64,000 bases of DNA, taken from positions 43,483-107,482 of the forward strand of contig CANMTP010000013.1 in NCBI GenBank assembly GCA_947500845.1, read 5' to 3'. Positions 34,106 through 41,807 of this stretch are shown piece by piece. Origin of the DNA: an uncultured Aquimarina sp. GTDB taxonomy: Bacteria; Bacteroidota; Bacteroidia; Flavobacteriales; Flavobacteriaceae. The translations under genes were made by a program, and so were the position numbers. Each line of letters begins with the position of its first letter. Position 1 is the first letter of the stretch. The notes beneath the pieces were generated by a model. That model ran no database searches and was not told the origin of the DNA. It worked only from the letters and a program-made list of their open reading frames with translations.

Positions 34106-34148
34106 TAAAAATACCATCTGTTACAGGAGAATACAATGAGAAATGTCA
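34106..34148 (-). promoter_or_regulatory. FNR/CRP-type promoter of the WG-repeat/SDR/peroxiredoxin operon
   Basis: Dyad TGAGAAATGTCA at 34137-34148 has one mismatch in the left half. Leftward, 23 bases lead to the -7 element TATTTTTA (34113 down to 34106). I found the site by predicting its place from the -7 element, which supports the spacing rule. Confidence 0.65.
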
Positions 34149-34180
34149 TATAAATCAGAGTAACAAGTTTTTGGTATTAA

Positions 34181-34223
34181 TGACGTAAGTCATAATTTTT
34201 CTAATGAAGTCTTGCTACCTTTA
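34181..34223 (+). promoter_or_regulatory. FNR/CRP-type promoter of the SHOCT gene
   Basis: Dyad TGACGTAAGTCA at 34181-34192, 23 bases, then -7 element TACCTTTA at 34216-34223. The ATG at 34250 follows at the usual distance. Confidence 0.75.
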
Positions 34224-34249
34224 ATACAATAACCAAAACACGAAAGTTT

Positions 34250-34512
34250 ATGAATCTTATTCATCTGCATCAAGGGAGTATGCATTGGGATGGTTGGTAT
34301 ACTTTCCCGATCATCATGGGTTTTGTAATGATACTTTTCTTTTTTCTCTTTTAAGTCGAAGGAGTTTTGGAGGGTCATGGCGTCGCTTTGATGATGATCA
34401 TTATAGAAGAAGAACTTCAGAAACAGCACTTGAAATACTTAAAAAGAGATATGCCAAAGGTGAAATTGACAAAGATGAGTATGAACAGATACAAAACGAA
34501 TTACTAAAGTAA
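34250..34512 (+). pseudogene. SHOCT-domain membrane protein with an apparent -1 frameshift
   Basis: From the ATG at 34250 the frame reads MNLIHLHQGSMHWDGWYTF then PIIMGFVMILFFFLF and stops at TAA. Re-reading one T in the run around 34335-34350 continues into SRRSFGGSWRRFDDDHYRRR and the SHOCT domain TALEILKKRYAKGEIDKDEYEQIQNELLK, ending at 34512. The combined product, a one-helix protein with a C-terminal SHOCT domain, is exactly the design of this family. The promoter at 34181-34223 fits the 34250 start, not the later ATG at 34285. The break could be a sequencing slip in the T-rich run, a real mutation or programmed frameshifting. Confidence 0.65.
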
Positions 34513-34547
34513 ATGATCTTTCTTATGAATTCGATATTTAGATTAAG

Positions 34548-35477
34548 ATGAATGATGAGGAAATCTTACAATGGTTACTTAAAGGTGATGTTTCAGTTAA
34601 GTATCAGGTTAATCGTGATTTACTCTTAAAAGAGCGAAAGGACCTTCAGGAAAAAATTGCAGTAGAAGGCTGGGGGGCAAAATTTTTATCAAAACGAAGA
34701 GGTGACGAACATTGGGGTAGGGCTTTCTATCAACCCAAATGGACGTCTACACACTATACGTTAATGGATTTGCGCAATCTATGTATCTCTCCAGGTAATT
34801 TACCCATAAAAGCATCTATTGATAAGATATTAAGAGAGTGTAAAGCTAACGATGGTGGAATATATCCGAATGCAAAAAAAAGTGATGCCTGTATCGATGG
34901 AATGTTTTTGAATTATGCAAGTTATTTTAAAGCTAGTGAAGAACAGTTAAGGTCAGTAATTGATAATTTATTGAATGGGTTGATGCTCGATGGTGGATTT
35001 AATTGCAGACTATATCGTTCTGGTGCCAAGCATAGTTCCCTACATACAACACTTTCGGTATTGGAAGGTATGACCGAATATGAGCGTAACGAATATACTT
35101 ATAGATTACCAGAAGTTAAAAAAGCAATACAATCGTCGAAGGAGTTTATACTACTACATCAATTTTATATTTCTGATAGAACAGGAAAGATTATTAATAA
35201 GGACTTTCTTAAACTAAGTTATCCCAGAAGATGGCGGTATGATATTCTTAGTGCTTTGGATTATTTTCAATACTCAAATACAAAATGGGATCAAAGAATG
35301 CAACCTGCTATTGATGTATTACTGAAGAAAAGAAATGCAGATGGTACCTGGAATGTACAGGCCAAACATCCCGGAAAAACTCATTTTGATATGGAAAAAG
35401 CAGGTAAACCAAGTCGCTGGAATACCTTGAGAGCTTTACGGGTATTAAAACATTTTGGCATTGTAAAAGGTTTTTAA
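34548..35477 (+). CDS. Predicted alpha/alpha-toroid (terpene-cyclase-like) protein
   Basis: A 309-residue protein of helical repeats. DGGIYPN, LDGGFNCR and ADGTWNV repeat the glycine-rich turn seen in squalene/oxidosqualene cyclase and prenyltransferase toroids, and PRRWRYDILSALDYF and RWNTLRALRVLKHF add the typical helix pairs. The DxDD or DCTAE catalytic acids of cyclases are not apparent, so a catalytic role is unlikely to be classical cyclisation. It lies 36 bases after the SHOCT frame and is probably in the same transcript. Confidence 0.55.
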   Translation: MNDEEILQWLLKGDVSVKYQVNRDLLLKERKDLQEKIAVEGWGAKFLSKRRGDEHWGRAFYQPKWTSTHYTLMDLRNLCISPGNLPIKASIDKILRECKANDGGIYPNAKKSDACIDGMFLNYASYFKASEEQLRSVIDNLLNGLMLDGGFNCRLYRSGAKHSSLHTTLSVLEGMTEYERNEYTYRLPEVKKAIQSSKEFILLHQFYISDRTGKIINKDFLKLSYPRRWRYDILSALDYFQYSNTKWDQRMQPAIDVLLKKRNADGTWNVQAKHPGKTHFDMEKAGKPSRWNTLRALRVLKHFGIVKGF

Positions 35478-35486
35478 GAGCTATTC

Positions 35487-35765
35487 TCAATGCAAAATCT
35501 CAAATTCTTGGTATGCTTTGACCTGTGATTCTTCAAAAATCACGTCATCAACGTTTGCAAACTCTGGTCCAATGGCACACCATTTTATTAAAGATTGAAG
35601 TTGATTTTGACTTCCTTCAGCTTCGATATACACATCGCTGTTGGAAAGATTTTTTACAAATCCTGTAATACCCAATTCGCGGGCTTTATCTTGTGTACTT
35701 TTTCTGTACCAGACTCCTTGTACTTTTCCTTTAACGGTGATATTATAATGTTTTAGTATAACCAT
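35487..35765 (-). CDS. acyP: Acylphosphatase
   Basis: A 92-residue enzyme hydrolysing acyl phosphates such as acetyl phosphate and carbamoyl phosphate. The family signatures are present: GKVQGVWYRKST with the substrate-binding arginine and GFVKNLSNSDVYIEAEG with the catalytic asparagine. The ATG at 35765 gives a protein of standard length; the one at 35789 adds eight residues. A perfect -7 word TAGATTTG lies on the minus strand at 35811-35818. Convergent with the toroid gene, ten bases apart. Confidence 0.9.
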   Translation of the reverse strand: MVILKHYNITVKGKVQGVWYRKSTQDKARELGITGFVKNLSNSDVYIEAEGSQNQLQSLIKWCAIGPEFANVDDVIFEESQVKAYQEFEILH

Positions 35766-35871
35766 GTGACCTAAATACCAGATATTCAAAAGTATCTTTC
35801 TGATACACTACAAATCTAAAGCTTCAAAAAGTAATAAAAAAGCAAAACAAATGTATAATTATGTTGAAGCT

Positions 35872-35883
35872 TGACCATTGTCA
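35872..35883. promoter_or_regulatory. FNR/CRP-type dyad without a clear promoter arm
   Basis: TGACCATTGTCA matches the regulon dyad, with perfectly complementary TGAC/GTCA arms. Leftward there is no -7 element at the usual distance; rightward only TATATTAA at 35907. It may act on either neighbour weakly, or be a relic. The spacer 35790-36052 otherwise shows nothing. Confidence 0.4.
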
Positions 35884-36052
35884 TATTTTAAACAGCTAGT
35901 TTACAATATATTAAAGCTTATTTATAATCCTTACATAATTAGACAATATCTGTTTTGAAGGTTATAGATCAAACATCCCCTTTAATGGATTGTTATCACT
36001 GACATTTCATTTGATACATAAGAATAAACTTGTAAATTAATTATTGATAATC

Positions 36053-36691
36053 ATGATACAAACAGAAATATTTAACAAGAATGTTGAGGCATATGAAGCT
36101 TGGTATGAAACCTATCACGAAGTATATATGTCTGAAGTTGCAGCTATACGAGAGCAGCTTTTGAAATTACCAGAAAATATTAGAGGAATTGAAGTAGGTC
36201 TTGGTACAGGAAGATTTTCACAACCGCTGGGAATTAAGGAAGGTATAGAACCTTCTGCAGAAATGGCAAAAAAAGCAGCGAAGAGAGAAATAGAAATTAT
36301 GCAAGGAGTGGCAGAAAACCTTCCTTATAGTGATATGCAATTTGATTTTGTTTTGTTTGTCACAGTTTGTCATTTGGATAATATCAAAAATGCATTTCAA
36401 GAGGCTTATCGAGTTTTAAAGTCAGGAGGGTCTATCATAGTTGGTTTTTTAGACAAAAATCAAAGCATTGCAAAACAATATGAACAAAAGCGGAAACAAA
36501 GCACTTTCTTTAGGAATGCAATTTTTTATTCAACAGAACGCATTCAGAAATTAATTCGGGAAATAGGATTCAGAGATTTAGAATTTAATCAGACTTTATT
36601 TGGGGATCTAGATGAAATTAAAAAGATTCAAGTGCCAAAAGAAGGGTTTGGAGAAGGTTCTTTTGTAGTTGTAAAAGCAATCAAAAAATAA
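36053..36691 (+). CDS. SAM-dependent methyltransferase (type 11)
   Basis: A 212-residue class I methyltransferase. Motif I is GIEVGLGTGRFSQPLG near residue 43 and binds S-adenosylmethionine. The ENLPYSDMQFDFVLFVTVCHLDN segment carries motifs II-III, and EAYRVLKSGGSIIVGF is the usual post-core strand. The ATG at 36053 is preferred over an upstream TTG. The substrate is unknown; UbiE-like small-molecule methylation is the general family role. A -7-like TAAACTTG lies at 36025-36032. Confidence 0.85.
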   Translation: MIQTEIFNKNVEAYEAWYETYHEVYMSEVAAIREQLLKLPENIRGIEVGLGTGRFSQPLGIKEGIEPSAEMAKKAAKREIEIMQGVAENLPYSDMQFDFVLFVTVCHLDNIKNAFQEAYRVLKSGGSIIVGFLDKNQSIAKQYEQKRKQSTFFRNAIFYSTERIQKLIREIGFRDLEFNQTLFGDLDEIKKIQVPKEGFGEGSFVVVKAIKK

Positions 36692-36853
36692 AAACCAGAA
36701 CAGATGAAACGAACATTAATAAATTTTAGATATTATTTCACAAAAGGAAATGTTTAAAATTTTTAATCAGAGAACGAAACAAAGTGGAGTGCTTACATTC
36801 GTTCTAAATTTTTTTATTCATTTATTTTCAATCAATTAAAAATATTCAAACGT

Positions 36854-37267
36854 ATGAAAATTGAATATCTTCCACATACCGCAGACATTAGGATGAAAAT
36901 AGAAGATTTATCTATGCAGGATTTGTTTTTGACTGGACTAAAAGGGATGAACAATATTTTGCAAAAAGGATTTTGTGACCAAATTCACAGGTTTTATTGT
37001 AGAACTCGAATTGAAACACATTCGTTAGATTACACAAATTTATTAGTTGATTTCCTCTCTGACATCTTATCACTTTCTTGTACAGAAAAAGTAATTTATT
37101 GCAGGATTCAATTTATAGAGTTTTCAGAAAGTACTATTGTTGCAGAAATATTTGGAGCACCTGTCAATTCTTTTGATCAAGAGATCAAAGCGGTCACCTA
37201 TCACGAAGCAGACATCTATAAGAATCATAATGATAAATGGGAAACAAACATAGTTTTTGATATTTAA
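36854..37267 (+). CDS. Archease, RtcB RNA-ligase activator
   Basis: A 137-residue protein with the archease hallmarks: LPHTADIRMKI at the N-terminus with the conserved His and Asp, and IKAVTYHEADI with W-x-x-N-I-VFDI at the C-terminus. Archease speeds guanylylation and turnover of RtcB. The stop is directly followed by an ATG that begins what was rtcB (37268), but that gene is truncated, leaving archease without its local partner. Length and motifs look intact. Confidence 0.85.
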   Translation: MKIEYLPHTADIRMKIEDLSMQDLFLTGLKGMNNILQKGFCDQIHRFYCRTRIETHSLDYTNLLVDFLSDILSLSCTEKVIYCRIQFIEFSESTIVAEIFGAPVNSFDQEIKAVTYHEADIYKNHNDKWETNIVFDI

Positions 37268-37396
37268 ATGAAAAAGGTTCAAAAAAAGGTAGAAGACTAT
37301 CTATGGGAGGTGCCAAAATTTTTTAGAGAAGTTATGTTGGTTCCATCAAGAATACTAGCTTTTGAGCATATGTTGGATGATATCCTAAAGGATAGC
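37268..37396 (+). pseudogene. Truncated rtcB (RNA 3'-phosphate ligase) remnant
   Basis: Starting immediately after archease, the first 42 codons match the N-terminus of the long bacterial RtcB class: KVQKKVEDYLWEVPK then MLVPSRILAFEHMLDDILKD. Past about 37394 the resemblance ends, and the sequence becomes the 3' end of the opposite-strand phosphoribosyltransferase. The frame runs on to 37498, but as antisense of that gene. A normal RtcB has over 450 residues, so more than 90 percent is missing. A deletion or rearrangement joined the remnant to the next operon. Confidence 0.75.
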
Positions 37397-38026
37397 GTTA
37401 TTACATTCTTCCAGTATTCGAATAGCTTCTTCATCGGTTACCGTGTTAAACTCATCGTAAAACTGACCAACAGCCCTAAAATTATTGGGCGTATGTAAAC
37501 AAATTACTTCATCTACATAAGCAGAGCTTTTTAATTTTTCAACTGCTGTTGCTGGCGCCACAGGGACAGCAACTATAATTTTGGCAGGTTGATTTTGATA
37601 TATCAGCTCAATGGTAGCAAGAATGGTGTTACCCGTTGCGATTCCATCATCTACAATAATGACCGTTTTATCCTTTAAATTTTGAGGTTTTAGATTTTTA
37701 TAATACTGCTTTTGACGATGAATCAACACTTCTCGTATTCGTTTTGTTTCCTCCTCGATATATTCTTCAGAAGCTTCAAGGGCAGCACTCAATATTCTAC
37801 TGTTAAGGCTTACAGCTCCTATTGCATATTCTTTGTTGTAAGGATGTCCAATTTTTTTGGTAAGTGCAACATCAAGAGGTGCTTCTAATACCCTTGCTAC
37901 AGCTGCACCCAGAGGCAAGCCCCCACGGGGGATGGCTAAAACTACCACAGGCTTATCTTTGTAGGAGTGCAATTCTTTTGCTAACTGCAACCCTGCTTGT
38001 ATTCTATCTCTAAAAGTATTAATCAT
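37385..38026 (-). CDS. Phosphoribosyltransferase-family protein
   Basis: A 213-residue type I PRTase. The PRPP-binding motif is VIIVDDGIATGNT near residue 115, preceded by PRGGLPLGAAVAR at the N-terminus. It overlaps the alpha/beta hydrolase gene upstream by eight bases. In many bacteria the two occur side by side or fused; the fused Rv0571c of M. tuberculosis belongs to the DosR dormancy regulon. No substrate is established. Confidence 0.85.
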   Translation of the reverse strand: MINTFRDRIQAGLQLAKELHSYKDKPVVVLAIPRGGLPLGAAVARVLEAPLDVALTKKIGHPYNKEYAIGAVSLNSRILSAALEASEEYIEEETKRIREVLIHRQKQYYKNLKPQNLKDKTVIIVDDGIATGNTILATIELIYQNQPAKIIVAVPVAPATAVEKLKSSAYVDEVICLHTPNNFRAVGQFYDEFNTVTDEEAIRILEECNNAIL

Positions 38027-38675
38027 CTTCTACTGATATTTTCTTAATAAACCAATGGGCAGATATATTTGCGACTTCTTCAAGTTTCCCTGGTTCTTCA
38101 AAAAGATGTGAGGCTCCCGAAATAATCTTTAGCTCACAATCACATTGTAATTTTTGATATGCTTTTTGATTTAATTGAATAACGATATCGTCTCGACCTC
38201 CTGCAATCAATAAAGTAGGAGCAGTTACTTTATTTAGTTCTTTCATAGCAAGATCTGGTCTGCCTCCTCTCGAGATAACAGCGCTAATATCATTGCCTAA
38301 AGAAGCAGCAGCTCTTAATGCAGAGGCAGCACCCGTACTTGCGCCAAAATACATCATTTTTAAACCTTTTGTATCGGTATAATTCTTAACCCAATTAGTT
38401 ACGGCGATTAATCTTTCGGTTAATAAATCTATGTCAAATCGATTTTCATAAATGGTGTCTTCCTGTTCTGTTAACAGATCAAATAACAAGGTTGCCAATC
38501 CTTTTTCTTGCAATACTTTAGCAACATAATTATTTCTTGGGCTTAGTCTGCTACTTCCACTCCCATGTGAGAAAATTATAATTCCCAACGGGTTTTCAGG
38601 AATGGTGAGGTTACCTTGTAAAGCAACATCACCAATCTTAATTGAAATCGGTTTATGTTTATCTTGTAGGATCAT
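38019..38675 (-). CDS. Alpha/beta hydrolase (dienelactone-hydrolase-like)
   Basis: A 218-residue serine hydrolase. IIIFSHGSGSSRLSPRN gives the oxyanion strand, YFGASTGAASALRAA the nucleophile elbow with Ser in GAST, IAGGRDDIV the acid and GASHLFEEPG the histidine. It overlaps the phosphoribosyltransferase gene by eight bases, indicating coupled translation. Substrate unknown. Confidence 0.85.
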   Translation of the reverse strand: MILQDKHKPISIKIGDVALQGNLTIPENPLGIIIFSHGSGSSRLSPRNNYVAKVLQEKGLATLLFDLLTEQEDTIYENRFDIDLLTERLIAVTNWVKNYTDTKGLKMMYFGASTGAASALRAAASLGNDISAVISRGGRPDLAMKELNKVTAPTLLIAGGRDDIVIQLNQKAYQKLQCDCELKIISGASHLFEEPGKLEEVANISAHWFIKKISVEDD

Positions 38676-38685
38676 TTTTTTTATT

Positions 38686-39864
38686 TTAAGTACTCAATTT
38701 TAATGAAGCTTTATACCGCAATAAGGTAATAACTAATGCACCATAACCTACTGCAAGAATAAGGAAAGAAATGATTCCACCAAGGAAGGGTATAAAGGTT
38801 ACCAAGCGTATTATTATAGCAATGGCAAGTGCTAAGAAAATAATAGTCCAGAAATTCCAGGATTTCTCATTCTTGTTATTTAGGTAATGAGATATAAGCA
38901 ATGCCGCTACCAAATGACCAAATAATAAACTGAATAGATAAAGGGTGGTTAGAAATAACCCAACCGGGATCCCGATAACAATTATAAAGGTAACCACAAT
39001 CAATAGGGGTACTCCTATAAGATAGGCTACCCCATTTCCCAAACTTTTAAAAAGATCCTTATCTAAGTTGCCAACAGCTTTTGAAAACCAATTTTTAAAT
39101 AATGCATTAAAGAGTAGAATAATTAAAAAGGCAGAAAGAATATAGAATATCCAAAAACCTAAGGCAGCGGCACCAAAAAATCCCCAGGAAAGTTTCTTTT
39201 CCTTTCTGGCAAGATCTTCATTGAAGTTAGCAGAAGCTTTGACAAGAGAGTTTTTAAAGTCTACATCACGATTTTCTGACCAATATTCTACATCGGCATA
39301 GAATTTTGCATTATCTCCAATTTTGATGGTTTCTGCAACTATTTTAGACGGTCCTCGCACTTCTCCATTTATAATGACCGTTCCTCCATAAAATGTTGCT
39401 TCCTTAGCTATTATGCCATTCAATGTGATTTCACCACCGCATACTTTGGCCAATCCTTTTATTTCACCATCGATGTCTAATTTACCAGAGCAAGCAATGA
39501 GATTACCCTGTACTGTAGTCTCTTCTGATATCATAATTTCACCTCCAGCTGCTACCAGATCATCACCCACATCACCATCGATAGTCAAGCTTCCACCAGC
39601 AGTACGAATATCGTCTCCCACATATCCCTGGATTACTATTTCGCCTCCTGCAGCTATTAAATCCTGACTTATAGAATCTTTTGAAGTAATACTTGCACCT
39701 GCAGTGACCAAATCTCCATTTACTTTAGCATTTATTTTTACATTTTCACCAGTAAGATATATATCGTCATCCTGCTCATTTGATACAATAACTTCTTCTT
39801 GAGCTTCAAACTGGGCAATTGAGAAAATAGGTAACAGTAAAGCAAATAATAGTATAATAGTTTT
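38686..39864 (-). CDS. Polymer-forming (bactofilin-like) membrane protein
   Basis: From the ATG at 39864 a 392-residue protein with a signal peptide (LLFALLLPIFSIAQ). It has a right-handed beta-helix region of short repeats with a six-residue period, DDIRTAGGSLTIDGDVGDDLV and continuing through AAGGEIMI, LIACSGKLDI, AKVCGGEITL, and then four or five transmembrane helices in the C-terminal half. Beta-helices of this kind are found in bactofilins and polymer-forming proteins, and this variant likely places the helix in the periplasm. First gene of the leftward operon with the hydrolase and phosphoribosyltransferase. Confidence 0.72.
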   Translation of the reverse strand, partial: KTIILLFALLLPIFSIAQFEAQEEVIVSNEQDDDIYLTGENVKINAKVNGDLVTAGASITSKDSISQDLIAAGGEIVIQGYVGDDIRTAGGSLTIDGDVGDDLVAAGGEIMISEETTVQGNLIACSGKLDIDGEIKGLAKVCGGEITLNGIIAKEATFYGGTVIINGEVRGPSKIVAETIKIGDNAKFYADVEYWSENRDVDFKNSLVKASANFNEDLARKEKKLSWGFFGAAALGFWIFYILSAFLIILLFNALFKNWFSKAVGNLDKDLFKSLGNGVAYLIGVPLLIVVTFIIVIGIPVGLFLTTLYLFSLLFGHLVAALLISHYLNNKNEKSWNFWTIIFLALAIAIIIRLVTFIPFLGGIISFLILAVGYGALVITLLRYKASLKLST

Positions 39865-39893
39865 CATGTTTTGTAAGGTTTTGGTTGAGGTAT

Positions 39894-39936
39894 TCAATGT
39901 ATTAATAACATGAGTATTAAAATATGATATTGGTCA
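39894..39936 (-). promoter_or_regulatory. FNR/CRP-type promoter of the bactofilin-like operon
   Basis: Dyad TGATATTGGTCA at 39925-39936; leftward, 23 bases then TACATTGA (39901 down to 39894), a weaker -7 form also seen at 40002 and 42897. Confidence 0.62.
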
Positions 39937-39966
39937 TTTGACTTCGGTTTTTTAAGGGGGATAAGA

Positions 39967-40009
39967 TGATAAAAATCAGTTTCTTAACTAATCGCCTTTT
40001 GTACCTTGA
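39967..40009 (+). promoter_or_regulatory. FNR/CRP-type promoter of the flavin-reductase operon
   Basis: Dyad TGATAAAAATCA at 39967-39978, 23 bases, then TACCTTGA at 40002-40009. It shows that the TTG at 40006 cannot be the start, and the ATG at 40036 is used. Confidence 0.65.
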
Positions 40010-40035
40010 TCACCTACAAAATCAAGGATATATAC

Positions 40036-40635
40036 ATGCAAAAGGATTTCATTACATTAAATACGTCTTATCCCATTTGGAGTCACTTTTTCACAGTAGC
40101 TCCTTTGATTGTTATTGGAACTAAAGAAGATAATGGATATGATATGGCCCCAAAACATTTAGCAATGCCTGTTGGTTTTGATAATTACTTTGGCTTTGTT
40201 TGTACGACAAGACATGGTACCTATCAAAATATTTTAAAGCATAGAGAATTTTCGGTAAGTTTTCCACTGCCTAGCCAGGTATTGCTGGCTTCACTCAGTG
40301 CTTCACCAAGAACCAAAGGTATTTCAAAATCAGATCAGATAGTTTCTGCATTACCTACTATAAAAGCGAGTGTAATAGACGCACTATTAGTTGTTGATTC
40401 TTACCTGCATCTGGAGTGTAAGTTGTTTAAAATTATTGATGGATTTGAGGAGAACAGCATCATAACTGGTAAAATTAGTGCAGCATCAGTGCACCCAAAC
40501 TATTTAAAAGTTTCTGAAAAAGATGAGCAAGAACAACTAAATAAACATCCATTATTAGCTTATGTTGCCGAAGGACGTTTTGCCAGAATTTCTGAAACAT
40601 TCAATTTTCCTTTTCCAAAAGATTTCTCGCGATGA
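40036..40635 (+). CDS. Flavin reductase-domain protein (FMN-binding split barrel)
   Basis: A 199-residue protein of the flavin-reductase family. The split-barrel strands are visible in LIVIGTKEDNGYDMAPKHLAMPVG and FGFVCTTRHGTYQNILKHREFSVSFP, the usual FMN-contacting region. Such proteins reduce flavin for monooxygenases or act directly on small molecules. Its stop overlaps the M20 peptidase start by four bases, and that gene overlaps the DUF1611 gene the same way, so the three enzymes should work together; the pathway is not known to me. Confidence 0.82.
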   Translation: MQKDFITLNTSYPIWSHFFTVAPLIVIGTKEDNGYDMAPKHLAMPVGFDNYFGFVCTTRHGTYQNILKHREFSVSFPLPSQVLLASLSASPRTKGISKSDQIVSALPTIKASVIDALLVVDSYLHLECKLFKIIDGFEENSIITGKISAASVHPNYLKVSEKDEQEQLNKHPLLAYVAEGRFARISETFNFPFPKDFSR

Positions 40636-41807
40636 AAAATAATAAAGACATAGTTGATATTATACGAGGTTATCTTACTACAAGTGAAGACGAAATGTTG
40701 ATTTTCTTGAAAAAATTGGTAACAATTGAATCACCTTCCACTTCTATTAAATCACAACATCAAATCATTGATTTCCTTAAAAAAGAGTTTGAAGAGATTG
40801 CATATAATACGCTACATGTTCCAGGAAAAAAAACAGGTGGATATCTATATGCACGTCCCAAAAAGAGAGATAAACAATTTCCCTTACAGCTTTTAATTGG
40901 GCACTGTGATACGGTATGGCCTTTGGATACAATAAAAGAAATGCCCATAGTCAATAAGAATAATGAAATTAGAGGTCCTGGAGTCTATGACATGAAAATA
41001 GGTCTCACTCAAATAATTTTTGCATTGCGTGCAATTAAAGAGTTGGGGTTACCCTTGCCTGTGAATCCTGTTGTTTTAATTAATTCTGACGAAGAGATCG
41101 GGAGTAGAGAATCGACTAATGCTATCAAAAGACTAGCCAAGATCTCTATTAGGGCTTATGTTTTAGAACCACCTCTTGGTTTGGAAGGAAAGATAAAAAC
41201 AGCCAGAAAGGGTATAGGTCGGTTTATAATTAAGGTTAAAGGAAAAGCGGCACACGCAGGCTTAGATCCCAAGAAGGGTATTAACGCCATTGTAGAACTA
41301 TCACATCAGGTGCAAAAACTCTATGCAATGAACGATTTTGAAAGAGGAATCACTGTAAATGTTGGAATGATCGAAGGAGGTATTTCGCCTAATGTTGTAG
41401 CACCAGAAAGTAGAGCAATAGTTGATGTAAGAGTACTTAATGCAAATGATGGCGAATATATTACCAAGAAAATTAAATCTCTAAAGCCAAATCTTCCAGA
41501 CGTAGAATTACAGGTTGAAGGAGCCATTAAAAGACCGCCTATGGAAAAAACCATACGTAATCAAGAGTTGTGGAAAGTAGTAAAAAGTAAGGGAGAACTT
41601 TTAGGCATAGATTTGCAGCAAGCCACTGCAGGAGGCGGTTCTGATGCTAATACGACAAGCCAGTTTACAGCTACATTAGATGGATTGGGAACCCCTGGTG
41701 ATGGAGCCCATGCTACACATGAATATATTTTTCACCATAAAATTGTCGAAAGAACAATCTTACTTACACTTTTACTTCTTGAACAACCTTTAAAAACTAA
41801 AAAATGA
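40632..41807 (+). CDS. M20-family metallopeptidase (carboxypeptidase G2-like)
   Basis: A 391-residue di-zinc hydrolase. GHCDTVWP carries the first zinc histidine and aspartate, YDMKIG the bridging aspartate, NSDEEIG the catalytic Glu and its neighbour, and HATHEYI the last histidine. The dimerisation-domain GKAAHAG is also present. Relatives cleave C-terminal glutamate or N-acyl amino acids. It overlaps the genes on both sides by four bases. Confidence 0.88.
   Translation: MKNNKDIVDIIRGYLTTSEDEMLIFLKKLVTIESPSTSIKSQHQIIDFLKKEFEEIAYNTLHVPGKKTGGYLYARPKKRDKQFPLQLLIGHCDTVWPLDTIKEMPIVNKNNEIRGPGVYDMKIGLTQIIFALRAIKELGLPLPVNPVVLINSDEEIGSRESTNAIKRLAKISIRAYVLEPPLGLEGKIKTARKGIGRFIIKVKGKAAHAGLDPKKGINAIVELSHQVQKLYAMNDFERGITVNVGMIEGGISPNVVAPESRAIVDVRVLNANDGEYITKKIKSLKPNLPDVELQVEGAIKRPPMEKTIRNQELWKVVKSKGELLGIDLQQATAGGGSDANTTSQFTATLDGLGTPGDGAHATHEYIFHHKIVERTILLTLLLLEQPLKTKK

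Noticed and set aside
34285..34345. ATG at 34285 as start of the SHOCT protein
   Set aside because: The N-terminal part from this ATG reads the membrane segment in the wrong phase, and the promoter fits the ATG at 34250.
35987..35998. GGATTGTTATCA upstream of the methyltransferase gene
   Set aside because: It has one mismatch and lies three bases too far from the -7-like TAAACTTG at 36025; not counted.
37396..37498. Rightward continuation of the rtcB frame
   Set aside because: It is the antisense of the phosphoribosyltransferase 3' end and has no similarity to RtcB.
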